DNA of 64,000 nucleotides. Source: Pipra filicauda (Eukaryota; Chordata; Aves; Passeriformes; Pipridae). The notes beneath the pieces are model-generated. The model ran no database searches. It was not told the origin of the DNA and worked only from the letters and a program-made list of their open reading frames with translations. The first letter of the stretch is position 1. Every line of letters begins with the position of its first letter. Below are positions 12,215-24,335 of this stretch, one piece after another. The translations under genes were made by a program, and so were the position numbers. The DNA is taken from contig NW_024103874.1 of the NCBI RefSeq assembly GCF_003945595.2, positions 2,304,001 through 2,368,000 on the forward strand. Reading direction: 5' to 3'.

Positions 12215-12442
12215 CTGTGGATAAATAATAGCTGTCATCCAGAAGGATTTTGTTGACCTTGGAAAAGATAAAATGACACAGGAAAAAAAAAAAAAGAATA
12301 ATGGGCAGAGCCAAATTGGGAATTGAAGCAGAAATCCTGCGATTCAGAATGATCAGGAAATAGAAAGTCTTTCTGACTTGGACACCACAAAGCAGACAGA
12401 TAAAACCTCTCTGACTCCTGCAGTTCATGGTCATGAAATAGC
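12215..12442 (-). pseudogene. Piezo relic exon with FWMTAI motif (around residue 1940-2010)
   Basis: 228 nt between ccctgtggttcag and CCACAG|GTATGT. In the incoming phase it gives TFYFLIILNRRISAS and LALPIILF, matching PIEZO1 CYFIIILNHMVTAS and LVLPVLVF. After a run of 13 T (12283-12295 on the - strand) the match continues one frame over as FPRSTKSFWMTAIIYPQ, matching IPRPSKRFWMTAIVFTE. One T too many in the homopolymer explains the shift. This is the clearest Piezo match in the window. Confidence 0.85.
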
Positions 12443-12697
12443 CTGAACCACAGGGGTGGGAGGGAAAAAAAAACCCAGTTCAAATGAATCATTTCTGTTT
12501 TCTAGGAAAAGGGGTGTGAGATTGTTAAACAGCATTTTTAACCCAGAGAAATAAATAAATCAGACCAGGGGGTGGGAGAATGGAACCTTTTAACAACTGC
12601 ATGTGAATTGATAGGGAAGGGTCGTGATCTGCCACTGATGAACAATTCTCCAGGCTAGAAAACTGAGCAGGTGAGGGATCCATGTCTGGCATCTCAC

Positions 12698-12786
12698 CTT
12701 TGATGCTGCCTTCAGCTCCCATCTTTTCTGCTGCTTCAGCTCCACTTAATTCTTCAGCACTGTGGCACAAATGCGTTTTGAACAGC
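12698..12786 (-). pseudogene. Piezo relic, probable linker exon
   Basis: 89 nt between tttctgatattttcag and AAAG|GTGAGA, open in one frame (LFKTHLCHSAEELSGAEAAE and a further Glu/Ala-rich part). It ends with one base that joins in phase to the next exon at 12442. No sequence match to PIEZO was recognised; the assignment rests on splice sites, phase and position before the exon at 12.3 kb, where PIEZO proteins have a variable charged linker. Confidence 0.45.
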
Positions 12787-14039
12787 CTGAAAATATCAGA
12801 AAAAAAAATTAATAGATTATGATAATTTTAGGTAGAGGTAACAGGAGGTTCTTGCCCAATGGCAAATATCCCACCTGTGCTTTCCTATTTGCTCTGGGTC
12901 CTCCTCCCATTCATGCTCAGCCTGAGAGGTGATAACCACCAGCTCAAATCACTAAAACAGTCTGAAAATCAGTGGAGTTCAGAGTTTTGTGGGTGATTTA
13001 GAAGGACAATCCTCAAAATCCAAAGGAATTGTGCCTGTAAATACTGTGTGTGCTGCTGGGCATCTCAGTGCATGTTTAACATTGTAGTGCCAGTTAACCA
13101 TAGCATAATGGAACACCAGTTAATGTTTTTATTCTCTTTATTAATATCTTTAATGTAGTGTTCGTATAGTTTAAGGCAGTTGTTGAAAACAAAATTAAGG
13201 CAATAACTGCTCTAAATTAGGTGTGCACTTTTTCTGAATTCAATGTCTTACAAACACTGTCCTTGTGACAACTCAGTGGCGTAAATCTGTAACTTCAGTG
13301 TTATAGAAATGACCAGAAAATTCAGATTTGATTTAGAAATTACTTAAGAAATGAGAAACATTAAATTCTTTTAGTCTTTTTGTTCAACTAGTCAAATACT
13401 TTTATTCTGCTGTATTTTACAACATTTTTTTTTTCCTTTTAAACCAGCCCTAATGAGTAAATCCAGGTTGCAAATCTGGAAGTATTTTTCCCAAAGAACT
13501 AAGGTTAAAGCTAAAGCCAAGGAGACACTGGGTCTAGGCCTGGTGTTTAAAATACCAGCCACTTGTTTGTTATGGGCATCCCCACTCTCACAAGTGACTT
13601 TCTTCCCTATCTGGCTGTCACATTCTTTCTCCTAAGACTGGATATCCCACATCCTTCACAAGCAATTTGGTAGCACTTCACCACTTTTCCTATCTGTCTG
13701 AAATCATGCTCTGATAGCAAAATAACATTCCCAACAGCAGGCAAGCTCACAAACCTAATCCAAAGCCCGTTCTATGAATATCAAAATGGATGAGGATGGT
13801 TCTTGAATGCGTATTTTGTTGGATATCACTTTGACATGTAAGATACAAAGGCTGTGAGAGCGACAGAGACTTTCATCTCTTTGGCCAGCAGGAATTTAGC
13901 TTATGTCTTTTAAAATTGCCCCCCTCCTAGGAACACATGTAAGCTGGCAAGCCAGGAAATAATAAAGAGACAGTTATTCATCTGAGTATTTATACTTCTT
14001 CTGGTACTATTGTTTTTATTTTTGTGGAGCGCAGCTTAC

Positions 14040-14124
14040 TTTGGAGCTGGCCAGGATTTGGAAGCTGTCCATCCCCAGATCTAATATCCGAGACAGGAAG
14101 CGGATTTGACAGGCACAGGCAATA
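14040..14124 (-). pseudogene. Piezo relic exon (around residue 1420-1450)
   Basis: 85 nt between an excellent acceptor (gtgttgttttgtgtttgcctatag) and AAA|GTAAGC. The single open frame has 28 codons and contains QIRFLSRILDLG and QILASSK. It resembles the PIEZO1 segment QRRVFLSHYYLHV through LLASR, with a short gap. Splice sites and position support it; sequence identity alone would not. Confidence 0.45.
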
Positions 14125-14615
14125 CTATAGGCAAACACAAAACAACACCATAAAGGGTTGGCTCTGGCCCAGCTTTGTATGTGATGTTGAAACATTTGCT
14201 ATTCTGCTCAAGGTTCCTGCAAGGAAACATCTGTGAGATTCTGCCCCAGATAACATGAAGTGTTTGATCAGTCCCTGGTCACTAGAAAGGCACTGGGAAG
14301 GCTTCCCTATAGAATCAAAATGTGCCTCGTGTTGGAGTAATGAAACAGTGACGTGAGGCTTGGAGAGCTGTTTGCATCCCCTTGCTGGGGGTCCCCTCAC
14401 CAGTCAATCCCTGCTCCTGAACGAGCATCCCGAGGGAGCTCAAAGGACAGCCAGGGGCACTGTGGACTGTGATCCCTCATCCTGCTCTTGCTCTCCCCTT
14501 GCAGAGCTGGAAGGGCAGTACCCCTCCAGTCCTCTCTGCCACTCTTTGCCCATTTCCTTCTCGGGTCTTTTCTGCCTTCTCAGTTTTCCAAACCTAAAAA
14601 TTGCCCCAAGCAAAC

Positions 14616-14800
14616 CTTTGCAGAGAGCAGGAGAGGGGCCAAGACTCAGCAAATGCTGGAAGGCCACGACAGTGACCAGCAAACAGCAACACCTTGGCCA
14701 GATTTCAGCCACAGCTTTTCTCCAGGTTGCCCAACATCCACGAGCAGCACGTAGGCATCTGCATGGTGTGGGATAACGTGGTGGCAGCAGTGAGGTGCAT
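14616..14800 (-). pseudogene. Piezo relic exon containing LGPSPALC (around residue 1075-1140)
   Basis: A strong acceptor (ggctcactgcatccctgcag) opens a 185-nt exon ending at a weak AAG|GTTTGC donor. One frame gives GCWATWRKAVAEIWPRCC followed by a hydrophobic helix and HLLSLGPSPALC. It aligns with PIEZO1 GCWLVAIL, ARLWPNYC and YLLCLGMPPALC. After WP the two are gap-free for 25 residues; before it the copy lacks six residues. The upstream part matches only in another frame, so there is at least one frameshift inside the exon. Confidence 0.72.
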
Positions 14801-15512
14801 CTGCAGGGATGCAGTGAGCCAAGGAAACAGGCAGGCTTTGCAGATTACAGTGTGCTGTCATTTAGAAAATTACCCTGACTTGGCTTGTGCAACTTGAGAA
14901 CAGTTTGAACAAACATTTAAGAAAGAAAAAAAGAGACTACTGGAGTAAGAGTGTCTGTACTCAGAGATTACCTAAATTGCTATATTAGTGAGATGTTGCT
15001 TACAGAAGCCAGGGAGCAGTGTTGTTATTTACAGAGTGGAACATTAAAAGCAATATTCTGGTTTGCTGTGCAAGTGGGTGACAGCCCTGAGAGCTGATGA
15101 GAACCCCTGATACCACAACCCTCCTCCTGCTGTGTTGTGCAGCCCTGAGTGGCATCAGACACAGCAGGTGCCCCAAGGGAAGAGTTGGCATCTGTATATC
15201 CCTGCTGGTGTGTGGGCTTATGGCATGAGAGAATTTGGCCTCTGTTTAACTGAGTTTACCATGAGTGTTTTAATACCTTGGCAAACTGATGCCCCCTTCT
15301 TTAGGATACTTTTAGTCTCCTTATATTTCCTCACCTCCAATCCAAATTTGGAAAAACTGTAGATGAGAAAATATTTGACACAGCTGAGTCAAATCATCCA
15401 GTGCTCCTGAGTAATGCTCTCAAATCCAATCCCTTCATGGGTGGTGGCAGCTGGCTTTGACCCCGCAGACAAGCTGAATGAGATGCGCCATCATCTCCAC
15501 TGCTATTGCTCA

Positions 15513-15635
15513 AAAATAACTGTGTAGTTCTTCAAAATCTGTGCAAAATAGTCTTAGGTGTAAAGAAATCCAAAATGTGGTACTAAGTAAGAACTGGGAA
15601 AGGTGAATCCACTCTAAATCCACATTTAAAATGTC
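15513..15635 (-). pseudogene. Piezo relic fragment (around residue 690-730)
   Basis: A 41-codon open stretch beginning DILNVDLEWIHLSQFLL and ending in FEELHSYF resembles the PIEZO1 region GDLGLEQFSVSELFSSIL through the HYFHRPFMQLTD segment, with similar spacing of hydrophobic and acidic residues. A usable acceptor (cttcccagcag) lies just upstream on the - strand, but no convincing donor was found. The match is weaker than those of neighbouring pieces. Confidence 0.4.
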
Positions 15636-16585
15636 CTGTGCCTTTCTCTGCTGGGAAGATAATCTCTGTATACCACTTTCTGGGGCTGTTTTTAGGAGCA
15701 GCGGCTCAGTGAGAACTGGATGACCCATAGCCCATTTCCAGCCTGGAACACATGCAATGTCATGATGTGGGAAGATCCTCCTCATGCTTCTGCAGTAACA
15801 GGAATAACTAAAGGATTTGGGCCAGCAGCAATTTCAAGGAATAATGTTCCTGGAGTTGTGCAATAAAGATCCTAGTGGGAGAGGGCCTAAAGCAGAGTGA
15901 ATCAAGAACAATGCACTAAGATAAATGAGAAAATATTATTTGTTTCATAAATCTCCTCTCCATTGGCAGTCACAAGTATCTAAACAGGATTTTTATTTTA
16001 AAGAACCTTTTACACCCTGTTTATCCCATGCAGGTAATGGATTATTTAGCCTACTGACTGAACCAGTCATTTAAATGATTTCTGGCCAACTGGCAAGTAT
16101 GTTCCAGCTCTCCTTAAAAGAGAAAGCCAAACAAAATAGAAGGGTGAAAATTAGTGGAACTGTGTTTGGGAAAAAGAAAACAAACCCAACCCAACAAGCA
16201 GTCAGTGCAACTCCTGCTCATACTGCCAGGCCCTCCTCCTGGTAAACACCACAGCCTGATATGCAGCAGAGCTTGGGACTGCCTGGCCCTCCTATGACAT
16301 TGTTCCAGCAACCTTTCAGTTATTAAAATAGGGCTCCCACCTCGAGGCAGGGTCAAAGAGCCATTACTCCCCCAGAGCTCTCAGCACCAGCCTGTGGATG
16401 AACAGGAGCACAGCACGGAGCAGGTTTGTGCAGCAGCTCCTTCAGCCTGGCACAGTGGTGTCCATTAAGCTCAGGCTGACAAAACCTTTCTTTATAATTT
16501 TCCCCAACAAAATTTTAGAAGTGACAGTTTAATCCCTCTGAAAATCCGTGCTAAAAGGCACTATTAATTTGATTTTCATGCTTAC

Positions 16586-16762
16586 CTGGTACTGGGCCAC
16601 ACAGAACCAGAAGAGCACAGAGTGTTCCATGTGCCACCACGCTGCCATCGAGGCTGAGAATTAAAAACGTGGCAGCACAGAAATAGCTCCAGTGTTTAAC
16701 TAATGTTCCCTTAAGCAGAAAACCAAGGATTTCCAAAAGAAGATTATGTGGTTTGTCCCCTT
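16586..16762 (-). pseudogene. Piezo relic exon, open frame (around residue 575-630)
   Basis: 177 nt between cttctcattacag and CCAG|GTAAGC. It is open in the frame set by the preceding exon. It contains LLLEILGFLLKGTLVKHW, then CAATFLILS and VVAHGTLCALL. These align with the PIEZO1 segment LGELVKGVYAKYWIYVCAG and the hydrophobic helix after it, with matching Leu, Gly, Lys, Trp, Tyr and Cys-Ala positions. It is one of the best-preserved exons in the relic. Confidence 0.75.
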
Positions 16763-17026
16763 CTGTAATGAGAAGAAAACAAATCTGTTGGGCATGATGC
16801 TATCACTGCTCTGACTTGACACCTTTTTTATAATTATCCCTGCCTGTGGCTGCAAACGCCTCTATAGCAGGTGACTTATCTTGCCTTAAACATTGTCACT
16901 TAGCAACTGAGGTCAAAAATGCAGAGGAGACTGGCAGTCCCAAAGAGTGGTTACTGCTCCTGAATACAGTAACTTGCTGTCTTCTTCCTTACATGGCAAC
17001 CACTTGTCTTTCCCAAATACACTTAC

Positions 17027-17218
17027 TTGAAACAGCAACAAGTGAGAGCTGAACAACTGGTGGAAACAAAGGTATGTTCTTAGCTGCAGAAACTTCTGCT
17101 TCAGGAGCCAGGTATGGTCCTTGTGATACTCTGTGTTGCTCCCAGAATGGCTGGAAGATCTCTCCTGTGAGCACGAACACATCTCCCACCCCATGTGCTG
17201 TTATGAGATACCAAAAGT
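17027..17218 (-). pseudogene. Piezo relic exon, open frame (around residue 545-575)
   Basis: 192 nt from a gagaacag acceptor to a consensus A|GTAAGT donor. One frame is fully open for 63 codons, beginning DFWYLI, which fits the TFWLLL start of the matching PIEZO1 segment, and ending in VVQLSLVAVS. It leaves one base (A), which completes a Lys codon with the next exon at 16762. The agreeing phase across the intron is strong evidence that the pair belonged to one gene. Confidence 0.6.
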
Positions 17219-18370
17219 CTGTTCTCCAGCACCAAAGCAAAGCACACGTGGAATCTCCCAGACAAGCAGGTACCTGTGTACACAAATCAAGTGCTTGTGT
17301 TTGCACAACTCATATTTATTAAAACTGTCCTTAGAATATTTTGGTAACAGGTTCCACCCTTAGTTTAGCAAAACTCAGTGCTTAACTGTATTGCTGAAGA
17401 GAAGGTCAGAGAACCGCCCTAGGATGAACTTGGGTTGTTTCTTCGCTGTTTCCATTCCATATCACTTTTCTGAGAGATGCCTTTTTATCCTTCTTGTGTC
17501 TTTCAATCACATGTTGTCTTAGCAACAGCCAGACTGTGAATGAATAGAGGAGCTGCAATTAAACCACATTTGCACCTTTCTTTTTCCACAGAATTCGCAG
17601 AGATAGACAAGCAAAACTTTTCCTGGTTTGGTAATTGAGAGAGAACTAGAATCTTACAAACTATCTAAACAAGTCAGAAAGGCAACATACCTTGGAGAGG
17701 ATGTCTGTCCCAGTGGCCATAGCTTTTATATGTGTAAATTAAGGAGTTCAGGTTGCAAAGGTTTCGGAGGCAGGACTTGCTCTGTGTGAGTGTTGCACAG
17801 CACACTGTGAGGTCTGAGCATTATCAGAAATGAGGGCAACATCTAATGGCTGCACTTTTCTTCAATATGAGCAAATGGCTCTTTTCCCCAACAGTTAATT
17901 AAGTCAGCATAGGAAGAAGAAGGTTTCACTTGGCTACAGAGCACGATCCCCTCTGAATTCCATGTCCTGTGCTGAAGTGTCTCCGACAAACCAAATGACA
18001 AGTGTTCCCAACACCACAGTGTTCTCCCGTGCAGACTCCAGGACTGGCCACTCACCACTCCAGGCTCTCTTACAAAGCCGAATTCTTGGGCTATGATAAA
18101 CTGGTAGGCCTGGAACAAGCTCCCAAGATTTAATAACGAGTGTTGGACTTTGCATGTGGCCTGCCCTCAGACGCTGAAAATGTACACACCAAACGGCATG
18201 GATTTCATTAATGCCTTTGCCAAGTAATTTTGGTTTGTCCCTCACATCATTCCTAACGTGTTTTGGGTTAAGAGAGAGTACAATACAGCACCAGAATCAA
18301 AACACAGTTTTACTTTTCTCTCAGAGGCTGGCTCACCTGACCAGGGAATGAGAAAATGTGGAATTCCTAC

Positions 18371-18634
18371 CTCCCTGCCAAGAAGCAAGCTTGGCAGTCA
18401 GTGTGGTTTGAAGCCAAAGCTGATGAGAACTGATTGTGGGCTTGCAGGGAAGAATTCCTTTGGGGAGATACTTAGCCCTGCAAAGAAACTTAGGAGAACC
18501 AGGATGTTCCCAAAAGCAGGAAGGAATTGGGAACTACGCAAGGCATAATGCCTCTGGTCACGAGCCATCCCAGTGATGCAGGACCAAACCAGCAGAACAA
18601 AAGTGGAGCAGCTGGAATGTGCAATGCTCCGAGG
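18371..18634 (-). pseudogene. Piezo relic exon, blade transmembrane segment (around residue 470-540)
   Basis: A strong acceptor (gtttctgttgccttgcag) is followed in phase 0 by PRSIAHSSCSTFVLLVWS and then ALRSSQ. This aligns with the PIEZO1 stretch containing HSWLTFVLLLWACLIW and the following Arg-rich turn and helix. The frame runs about 78 residues and then meets TGA at 18398-18400, before the nearest donor-like gtagga at 18370. The stop is one sign that the locus is not functional. Confidence 0.65.
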
Positions 18635-21600
18635 CTGCAAGGCAACAGAAACACTCAGGGGAAGAAATGCTGCCATTTAAATTCCGGTATGCCTCAAAAA
18701 ATAGATGTATTATTGCATAGATTTTCTATATTATCCCTTCGGATTCCCTTGTGCAAAGCAAAATCAAGGATTAATCTGTTCCAGAGTAAAAATGTGTGTC
18801 TGCACCAAACAAATGGGCATCCCAAGGTCTGATTTGGTGTGTCTGTAAGGAATGTGGAAGGGAATCAGGGGTCAGTGTTCCTTTGGACATGTTTCTTGGT
18901 CCGGTCATGGTCTCTGTCACACTTAGAGTTTGTGTACACAGTCCCTGTGCCTTTCACTTGCTGTTCCAAATGCCATTATTGTCCCATTTCAGCAGGAAGC
19001 AGATGTGACACTGAAAGGTACATTAAAATTATGTTCAAATGTTACAAAACTATACTGTTAATGTGTCACAAAGTCAGTTCGGATAGACATAACTGATCAA
19101 GTGAGCGTGTATGCTCTTCATCATCATAAAGCTCTTGCAGCCAAATTTTATTTTTGGAGCTCATCTGGCACTGGAATTTCCTCATTCAATCATATAGTGC
19201 CTAGCCATGGTAAAAAAGCTAAAGGATGTAGCACCTCCCATCCAAACAGTTGTGTTTCCCTTTCCCTGTGGACCCTCCCCCCAGAAAAATCCCAAATGTC
19301 AGAGAGAATCTTTTGTGTTTGCTTGTGTTGGTTGTAAGGGAAATGAGTCCCTCCTCCAGCAGGTAAGTGTCTGAGCATTGACGGGTAACTGCTCCCCAGG
19401 GCTGTGAATTCACAACACAGCCACCTCCTTTTTTAAGACAGGATTAGGTGGCAACTGTGCTTTGGTCTGTGTCAGGCTTGGTCACGTAAGGATCCCCCTT
19501 GGTGTCCTGTACCTGATAAAGAAGGGCTGTGCACTGGGCCAGTGGTGGCAGGAGCTGTGCAGGACATGCTGTGCACACACAGTGACAGGGAGAGTCCTGC
19601 CAGCCCCCGCTTGCAAAACGAGCTCCCTGAGACATGAAACACGAGGCTATCGTAGGTGCAACCTCACCTTCCCACAGATTTTTCTGGTGCGCTGTTACAG
19701 GATGCTGGAACTGCTCTCTAATGACTCACTGTTCCTGCCTGTTGGCTGGGCTGTCAAGGTGTTGGGCTTGTGAATACTGGATTTGTTTGTTAAAAAATGC
19801 AAATGGGTGGAGGGAAAACGCAGGGAAGGAAAAGCAATAGCTCTGGGTTTCTCTGAACACATTTGTGTTGGTCAGAGGTAAAGCCAGTCTTCTTTATTCC
19901 CTTCATTCTTGGTCAGCTGTAGCACATTGTCCTGCTCCAGACTTCTGCTCTCAGCTGGGCACATTAGGACTTCTTGCCTGTACTCCTCCATTAAATATCA
20001 CCCCAGGATATCATTTTCCTGTAGCACAGCTACACACTGTCCACTACCACTGACAGCAGCTTGTTACCACAGTTTTACCCACACCCTTCAATTCTTCTAT
20101 TAGCAATCCTGTAAAAAGCAGGGGGGAAACATCAGTGTGAAGAATAATGGGAAAACCAAGCTATTGCTAAACAAGGCTCAAAACATCTTTGATGCACTTT
20201 CTCATCAGGGTGAGTGTGATCCCATCTGGGTGTGGGGGCAAGAAGCTTTGGGTAAACTTTGACTTTTAGATGACGAGAGACGGTTTGGTTTCTTTTTCAA
20301 GGTAAAGAGTAGCACCTTTTCCTGAGTTTTCTTCTGCCCCATATGTAAAATATCTTTTATTGAAATCAGAGTGGTTCTTGCCTAACCAATGAAAGTAGAA
20401 TCCAGCTAATAACCTTTAATGAACAAAACCTGTATTTTAAATTAACCAATAGCACATGGAAAACCCTGAAATACTAATTTTGTTTCTTCAGACACAATAC
20501 TGACAAAATGCCAGTTTAAAATAAAATAAAAGGACTGGCGTGTTTTGTAAGTCAACAATATTTTATTGCTAATTTTTCTCTCAAGGTGTGGGTCTGTAAA
20601 GAGTTTGGACTGTTAATGAAATGGAGAAGCACAGATTTCAGCTCCCTCTTCAGTGCAGTGGGTATTGCCAAGCTAATAATGCAGTTACAGGGTGCTGCTT
20701 TCAGTGAGGGGTAAGCTGTGCCAAAAAAAGCAACACTCATAAATTAGGTCATATATTCATGTTGTCCAATTGTTTCATGTACAAAGTTTACCAAGTCAGT
20801 ATTTTCTTTAAGGGTAAAGAATAACCAAGGGTATATTGCACAGATTATTCTTCAAAACAAGTTTCCAAAAATAATAAACACAGGAAAGCAAGTTCATATC
20901 AGATAATTAAAAACTCGGCTAATAGAATTTAAAGTAAGTAAAGTAAATTTTTTGTGTAATAGAACAACGGAAAAAGTTATCTTCCTTTTCCAGGAGAGGA
21001 AGTTGCACTCAGGTACAAGAACTGTAAGAATGCAAAAGTTTCAGCAGGAAAAATGAAGTTATATATGATAGGTTAAAATTTTAATGATGCATATTTTATA
21101 AGTAAGGCTGTTTTAAGGAGAAATCCTTTATGGAAAAAATTGCTGGTGGTGAACCTGAGGTGCAACTAATGTCCTTGTGCCAACAACAGGACTTTTTTAA
21201 AGCAGCTCTTCCTTTTCAAGCATCATTATTCTCTCTCACTCTTTTTCTCTGACATTATCTATAAGAAAAATCTTCTGGGGGAAAAAAAAGTCTTCCAAGG
21301 TTCTGACAAATAAATATGTCAGAGAGCACTGGAGAGCTTCCGAGGCTGCCCCACATAATAAATAAACCCAGAAGCTAAATTATTCTCTGCAATTGTCGTG
21401 TTACTTCTGTGGTTGGTGTAGCAAACTGTGAGGCTTCCCCAAATTGTGAGCTGGCAGGAATTGTTCACATTGCTTCGAGAAGGGGGAACAACCTTACAGG
21501 GAGCTGTTCCTGTTCCCTCCCCCCTCAGTTCTCTCAAATGGAAAGCACAAACTGTGTCCATCGATTGCTTTGCAGGTATATTTACTGTATACATTTCCAA

Positions 21601-24297
21601 TCATCAAACCAAAGGCTGGGATTTGCTTTCTGTCCAATAATCCTCATTTTCTCTGAAATGAGAACTATTGATCTCGTGTTTCACTTTAATTCAGACTCTT
21701 TATTGCTGAGCAATTACTCTGAAATGTGGCTCTAGGATCCTTCTTTCTAAATCAGAGTTTCTCTGCTTGATTTCTTACCTGATACAAATAACTAGTTGGA
21801 ACAGAAGTGTTCTTCAAATTGAAAATAAACCAAAAAATGTCTGGTTTTTCTTTTTTTTTTTTTTTTAATTAATGCTCAAAAGTCTAATTCTTGAATTTAA
21901 GATGAATGCAGACAGTCTGTATGCAACATATTCTTAAATGCTTAATAGGTCAAGTGGAGAGACTTTAAAGAAAATTCTGAACAGCAATCCTATACCTGTA
22001 GTAATAGGCAGGGCAGAATTAACCAGCAAGGCAGAACACAATGAATCTAATGATACTGGTACTGTTGCCTCACTCAGCAAATCCTCTTTCTGTCATATTA
22101 ATTATTTACTGAAGCCATTTTCTACTTAAACTGTGAAAGCTGAAATACTTCTGTGAATTTTCCTTTCACTTTGTGGCTAAGGAGTTCGTAGTAGATAACC
22201 CAACAGGACTGTATGGTGGGTCTGTGACTTCTGTTGCCAAATTTATCTGTGAATGAACTTTGCAGCTCTGAAAACACAGAGCTCTTTATGACTATTTGCC
22301 AAGAAAACAATTACAAGCTGTTTTAAAGCTGGCATTTGTGTGAAGTCTCCTTTTATGTTATTGTGAGTTTTAAAGGAAACTAATCACAGGCTGAAGCAGA
22401 GCTCCCATCCAGAGTCCAGTCAGAGTGGTGGAACATGTTTGTACTGGTCAGCACCTGGGTGCAAATGTTTGGTTGAAAGGATGCAGGTACCGTGTCCCAC
22501 CAATTCCCAGGGCTTCCTCCAGCCCCGGGCAGCTGCCTGCTGTTCCCACACTGGAACGGGAACTAGTTCAGGGTCTGTGCCTTAATTATGATCTGTCCAA
22601 AGGGAGTTTGTCTCTGTGGAGTGTCAGTCCTGCAGAGGAATGAGTCTTTCTGAAATCCTCAGCGTGAATGAGTCAGTCAAGGAGTGACACTGCAGGCTGT
22701 ACATGCTCACATCTGTTTACCAATTTCACCTCCAAGCTATTCCTACTCTCAGTGGAATTTAATTCAGTCCACGTGAAGGACATTGCATTCTGCACCTAAA
22801 ATCTTGTTGGAAAGACCACAGACACCTTCTCCTGCCCCGGATGTAGAAAGAAATATTTCATAACAGGAGTGCAAATGTCATCAGCAAAAATTAATAAAGC
22901 TCATCAAAACTTCCTGTGCAGTCCAGCAACAAACACCACTTGAGATACGACTGACGTGGAAAAGCACGTTTTTAAATGGAACAGAAACCAAAGTCTTTTG
23001 TATCATATAAACAAAGGAATGATTAAGGTGATAAGGTGATGTTATAATCCAGCTGAGCTCTCCCCGTGTAAAGCGCAGATTGCTTTGTTTAATTTGTGGA
23101 AACAGATTAAAGGTACACAAGTGGTTTAAAGGAAAACGCTGCGGTGATTTACTGATTGATTTTTATGGCCAGAGAGAAATGGGAAATAGGGGATTGTAAG
23201 GAAGGCACAAGCCCAGTGATCTTGGAGGTTGCCTAAGTTCTCAACAAGGTATGAACTTGTGCATCCTGGTATCTTCTGGTGTCACTAAGATGTGGCAATA
23301 AAATATTGAACAAACCTAAGAAAAACATGAATATCTACTCTGGAAAAACCCTTGAGATCTTTTTTTTTCCCAGAAAAGGCAACTTTGGAGAAAATGAAAT
23401 GTTTTAAAAGTCTTGTTTTCATGTTTTCTTACCAGCTATACACGAGCTGACTGAAATTAAAATGTAGATACAGGTTTAGCGAAAAAATCTCCTTGGTGTC
23501 GAATACTAAAAATTCTGGCCTGTGGCTCTGAAAGCAAGAATTCTTTGTCAGTACTTGCTTTCACATCCATAAAATGATAGACTTCTGCCTTATTCCTCTT
23601 GTAGCCTCTGTACCCATTGTTAATACAGCCTTTGGTGTCTTTTTTTGCCACGTTTCTTAACATGAAAAGACCTAATTGCCTTCAGTGTTCCATTCGTTTT
23701 TCAGTAGTGATAACAGCAAGGGGAATTGTGAACGCTTTGCATTTCCAGGAGGGCTTTTTTCCTTTGACATCTTTGTTCTCTCTTTCATTTGGGCCTTTCC
23801 ATTTGGTTCGGTAGAGGCTTCAGGTCTTCAGCTCAGCACAGAAGGACCCTCCTGGGTGAAGGGCAGCTGTCTGTCTGTCCCTGCAAAGGGCAGAGTCCTG
23901 TCTGCCCTAACAAACACCAGCCTTTTCCTTGGGACCCTCAACCAGATGTGGTTTGGCTCTGTCCAGGCAAAGAGTTAACCAATCCTTGCTCTACAGAAGT
24001 ACTGGGAAGTTGAAAGGTATGACTTAGTTAGTGAAGGTGAAGTAACAGCAAAGTCCAGCCTGTGAGGAGGATGAGAAGGAACACTGTATTTTCCCCTCAA
24101 GGTTTTTTTCCTGGTGTTGTACCAGAAAAGGTAAATTACTGATTTTTTTTTTTGTGCCTGCACCTGAGCACTGCGGCATTAGCAAGGACAAGAGAACACC
24201 TGGATTGATCAGACACCAGATATGAGAAAGCACAGAGGGAAATAACAGCCGAAACAGTGAAAAAGAAATGAAGCGGTTTTGTTCTTTTTTTTAACTT

Positions 24298-24335
24298 CTA
24301 ATGAGGCTGTTGTTAATACACCGGGGCCTCATTAG
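24298..24335. repeat. Perfect 10-bp inverted repeat with TAAT cores
   Basis: ctaatgaggc (24298-24307) is followed after 18 bases by gcctcattag (24326-24335), its exact reverse complement. Both arms carry a TAAT core of the homeodomain-binding type. It could be a paired binding site or chance; conservation in other birds would decide. Confidence 0.45.

Noticed and set aside
15004..15105. Possible Piezo piece ending at a GTAAGC donor
   Set aside because: Only a vague resemblance to the Asn-rich loop of PIEZO1; too weak to list as an exon.
17843..18245. Hydrophobic - strand frame with VVLGTLVIWFVGDTSAQ
   Set aside because: Looks like a membrane segment and lies among Piezo pieces, but I could not align it to PIEZO or find matching splice sites.
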